This document shows, piece after piece, positions 5,984 through 6,582 of a stretch of 6,582 nucleotides of DNA. Each line of letters opens with the position of its first letter. Position 1 is the first letter of the stretch. The notes beneath the pieces were generated by a model that searched no databases, had not been told where the DNA came from, and saw nothing but the letters and a program-made list of their open reading frames with translations. Origin of the DNA: Solirubrobacterales bacterium (GTDB lineage Bacteria > Actinomycetota > Thermoleophilia > Solirubrobacterales > Solirubrobacteraceae); NCBI GenBank assembly GCA_003244035.1, contig QHBV01000227.1, positions 1-6,582 of the forward strand, written 5' to 3'. Made by a program: the position numbers and the translations under genes.

Positions 5984-6582
5984 CGTGCTCTGGGCACCTC
6001 GGCCGTGGACGCGTCGCGGGGCTTGGCGGCCGCGCCCGCCAGCGCGGCCGCCTCGGCGGCGTACAGGAACACCTGCGCGGTCCCGAGCGCGTTCCAGGGG
6101 TCGACCAGCAGGCAGCCCTCCGACGCCTGCGAGAGGATCTGCGCCAGCGCCTGCGGACGCTCGAACTCGGAGTGGTTGGTGGCGACGATCACCACGTCTG
6201 CCTCCGTGACGGCGTCGTCGAGCGGCTGCGTCGGCGCCCGCGCGTGGGGGTCGCACACCGCCACGTCGGCGAGCTCACGCTCGATCAGCCGGATCAGCTT
6301 CGGGGACAGGGAGTCGCGCTCGTCGTCGGTGTCGCGCTTGAAGGTCAAGCCGAGCACCGCGACCTTGCGCGAGGCGAGGCTGCCGATCCGGCGCTTGATG
6401 CCCTCGATCAGGAACAGCGGGACGGCTTCGTTCACGCGTGAGACCGCGAGCAGCATCCCGGGCGCGTTCGAGCGCTCCTCGGAGAAGGCGAAGTCCTTGC
6501 GCAGGCAGCTGCCGGCGGTCATCCCGGGCAGCGCGATCCCGCCGCGGGGGTAGTCGCGGTTGATCAGCTCGATCACCTCGAA
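5980..6582 (-). CDS. UDP-glucose/GDP-mannose dehydrogenase family protein, 5' end cut by window
   Basis: The last 200 residues are visible; the frame is open to base 6582, so the N-terminal NAD domain lies outside. The family oxidises the C6 hydroxyl of a nucleotide sugar twice to the uronic acid with two NAD+. The catalytic cysteine is C26 of the visible part, in PGMTAGSCLRKDFAF (19-33), a variant of the more common G-x-G-G-S-C-F-P-K-D. The helical linker has N-x-A-V-P (51-55). The C-terminal UDP-binding domain begins at KVAVLGLTFKRDTDDERDSL (73-92), with the usual K-x-x-T-D-D-x-R-x-S arrangement, and continues to VCDPHA (109-114) and LLVDPWNALG (158-167). The substrate (UDP-glucose, UDP-ManNAc or GDP-mannose) cannot be fixed from this half. 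It is first in the visible part of the operon, and its TGA stop overlaps the ATG of the epimerase gene, so the genes are translationally coupled. Confidence 0.88.
   Translation of the reverse strand, partial: FEVIELINRDYPRGGIALPGMTAGSCLRKDFAFSEERSNAPGMLLAVSRVNEAVPLFLIEGIKRRIGSLASRKVAVLGLTFKRDTDDERDSLSPKLIRLIERELADVAVCDPHARAPTQPLDDAVTEADVVIVATNHSEFERPQALAQILSQASEGCLLVDPWNALGTAQVFLYAAEAAALAGAAAKPRDASTAEVPRAR

Noticed and set aside
5501..6553. 350-residue plus-strand open frame
   Set aside because: It lies opposite two clear enzymes (epimerase and dehydrogenase). Its arginine-rich, low-complexity translation is typical of an antisense frame in GC-rich DNA.
1..6582. CRISPR array, tRNA/rRNA genes, insertion sequences, terminators
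   Set aside because: No regularly spaced repeats, cloverleaf-like segment, transposase or terminal inverted repeats, or GC stem with a T-run were found by reading both strands.

Overview
The window is a GC-rich chromosomal fragment, most likely from an actinomycetote. The protein flavour and the close packing of xseA, xseB and an enolase-like gene suggest Thermoleophilia/Solirubrobacterales, but this is inference from base composition and protein character, not from a marker gene. Hand counts of 60-base blocks give about 80% GC inside xseA (1561-1620), 70% in the epimerase gene (5281-5340), 58% inside the intein (3961-4020) and 58% at the start of the antitoxin gene (2281-2340).

Left part (1-2157, minus strand): a compact operon xseA -> xseB -> enolase-superfamily gene. 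The first two encode the large and small subunits of exodeoxyribonuclease VII. The third is cut by the window edge. Every junction is a 4-base stop/start overlap.

Middle (2158-3148): a 131-base divergent intergenic region carries a tandem 20-base direct repeat. It is followed on the plus strand by a toxin-antitoxin-like pair: a DUF433-type antitoxin, then a DUF5615 PIN-like toxin that starts on a TTG overlapping the antitoxin stop. The toxin's C-terminal half is scrambled in the open frame and readable in another frame, so the toxin gene is probably frameshifted.

Right part (3072-6582, minus strand): three nucleotide-sugar genes, read right to left with ATGA overlaps. They are the C-terminal part of a UDP-glucose/GDP-mannose dehydrogenase family protein, an NAD-dependent epimerase/reductase-like SDR, and a GDP-mannose 4,6-dehydratase (gmd). 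Together they would make activated sugars (a uronic acid and a GDP-6-deoxyhexose branch) for a cell-surface polysaccharide or glycan.

The standout is that gmd is interrupted, in frame, by a complete 316-residue intein with a LAGLIDADG homing-endonuclease domain. It sits exactly inside the conserved N-H-E/S-P-R-R-G substrate-binding segment, so active Gmd can only form after protein splicing. No RNA genes, CRISPR arrays, insertion sequences or convincing terminators were seen.
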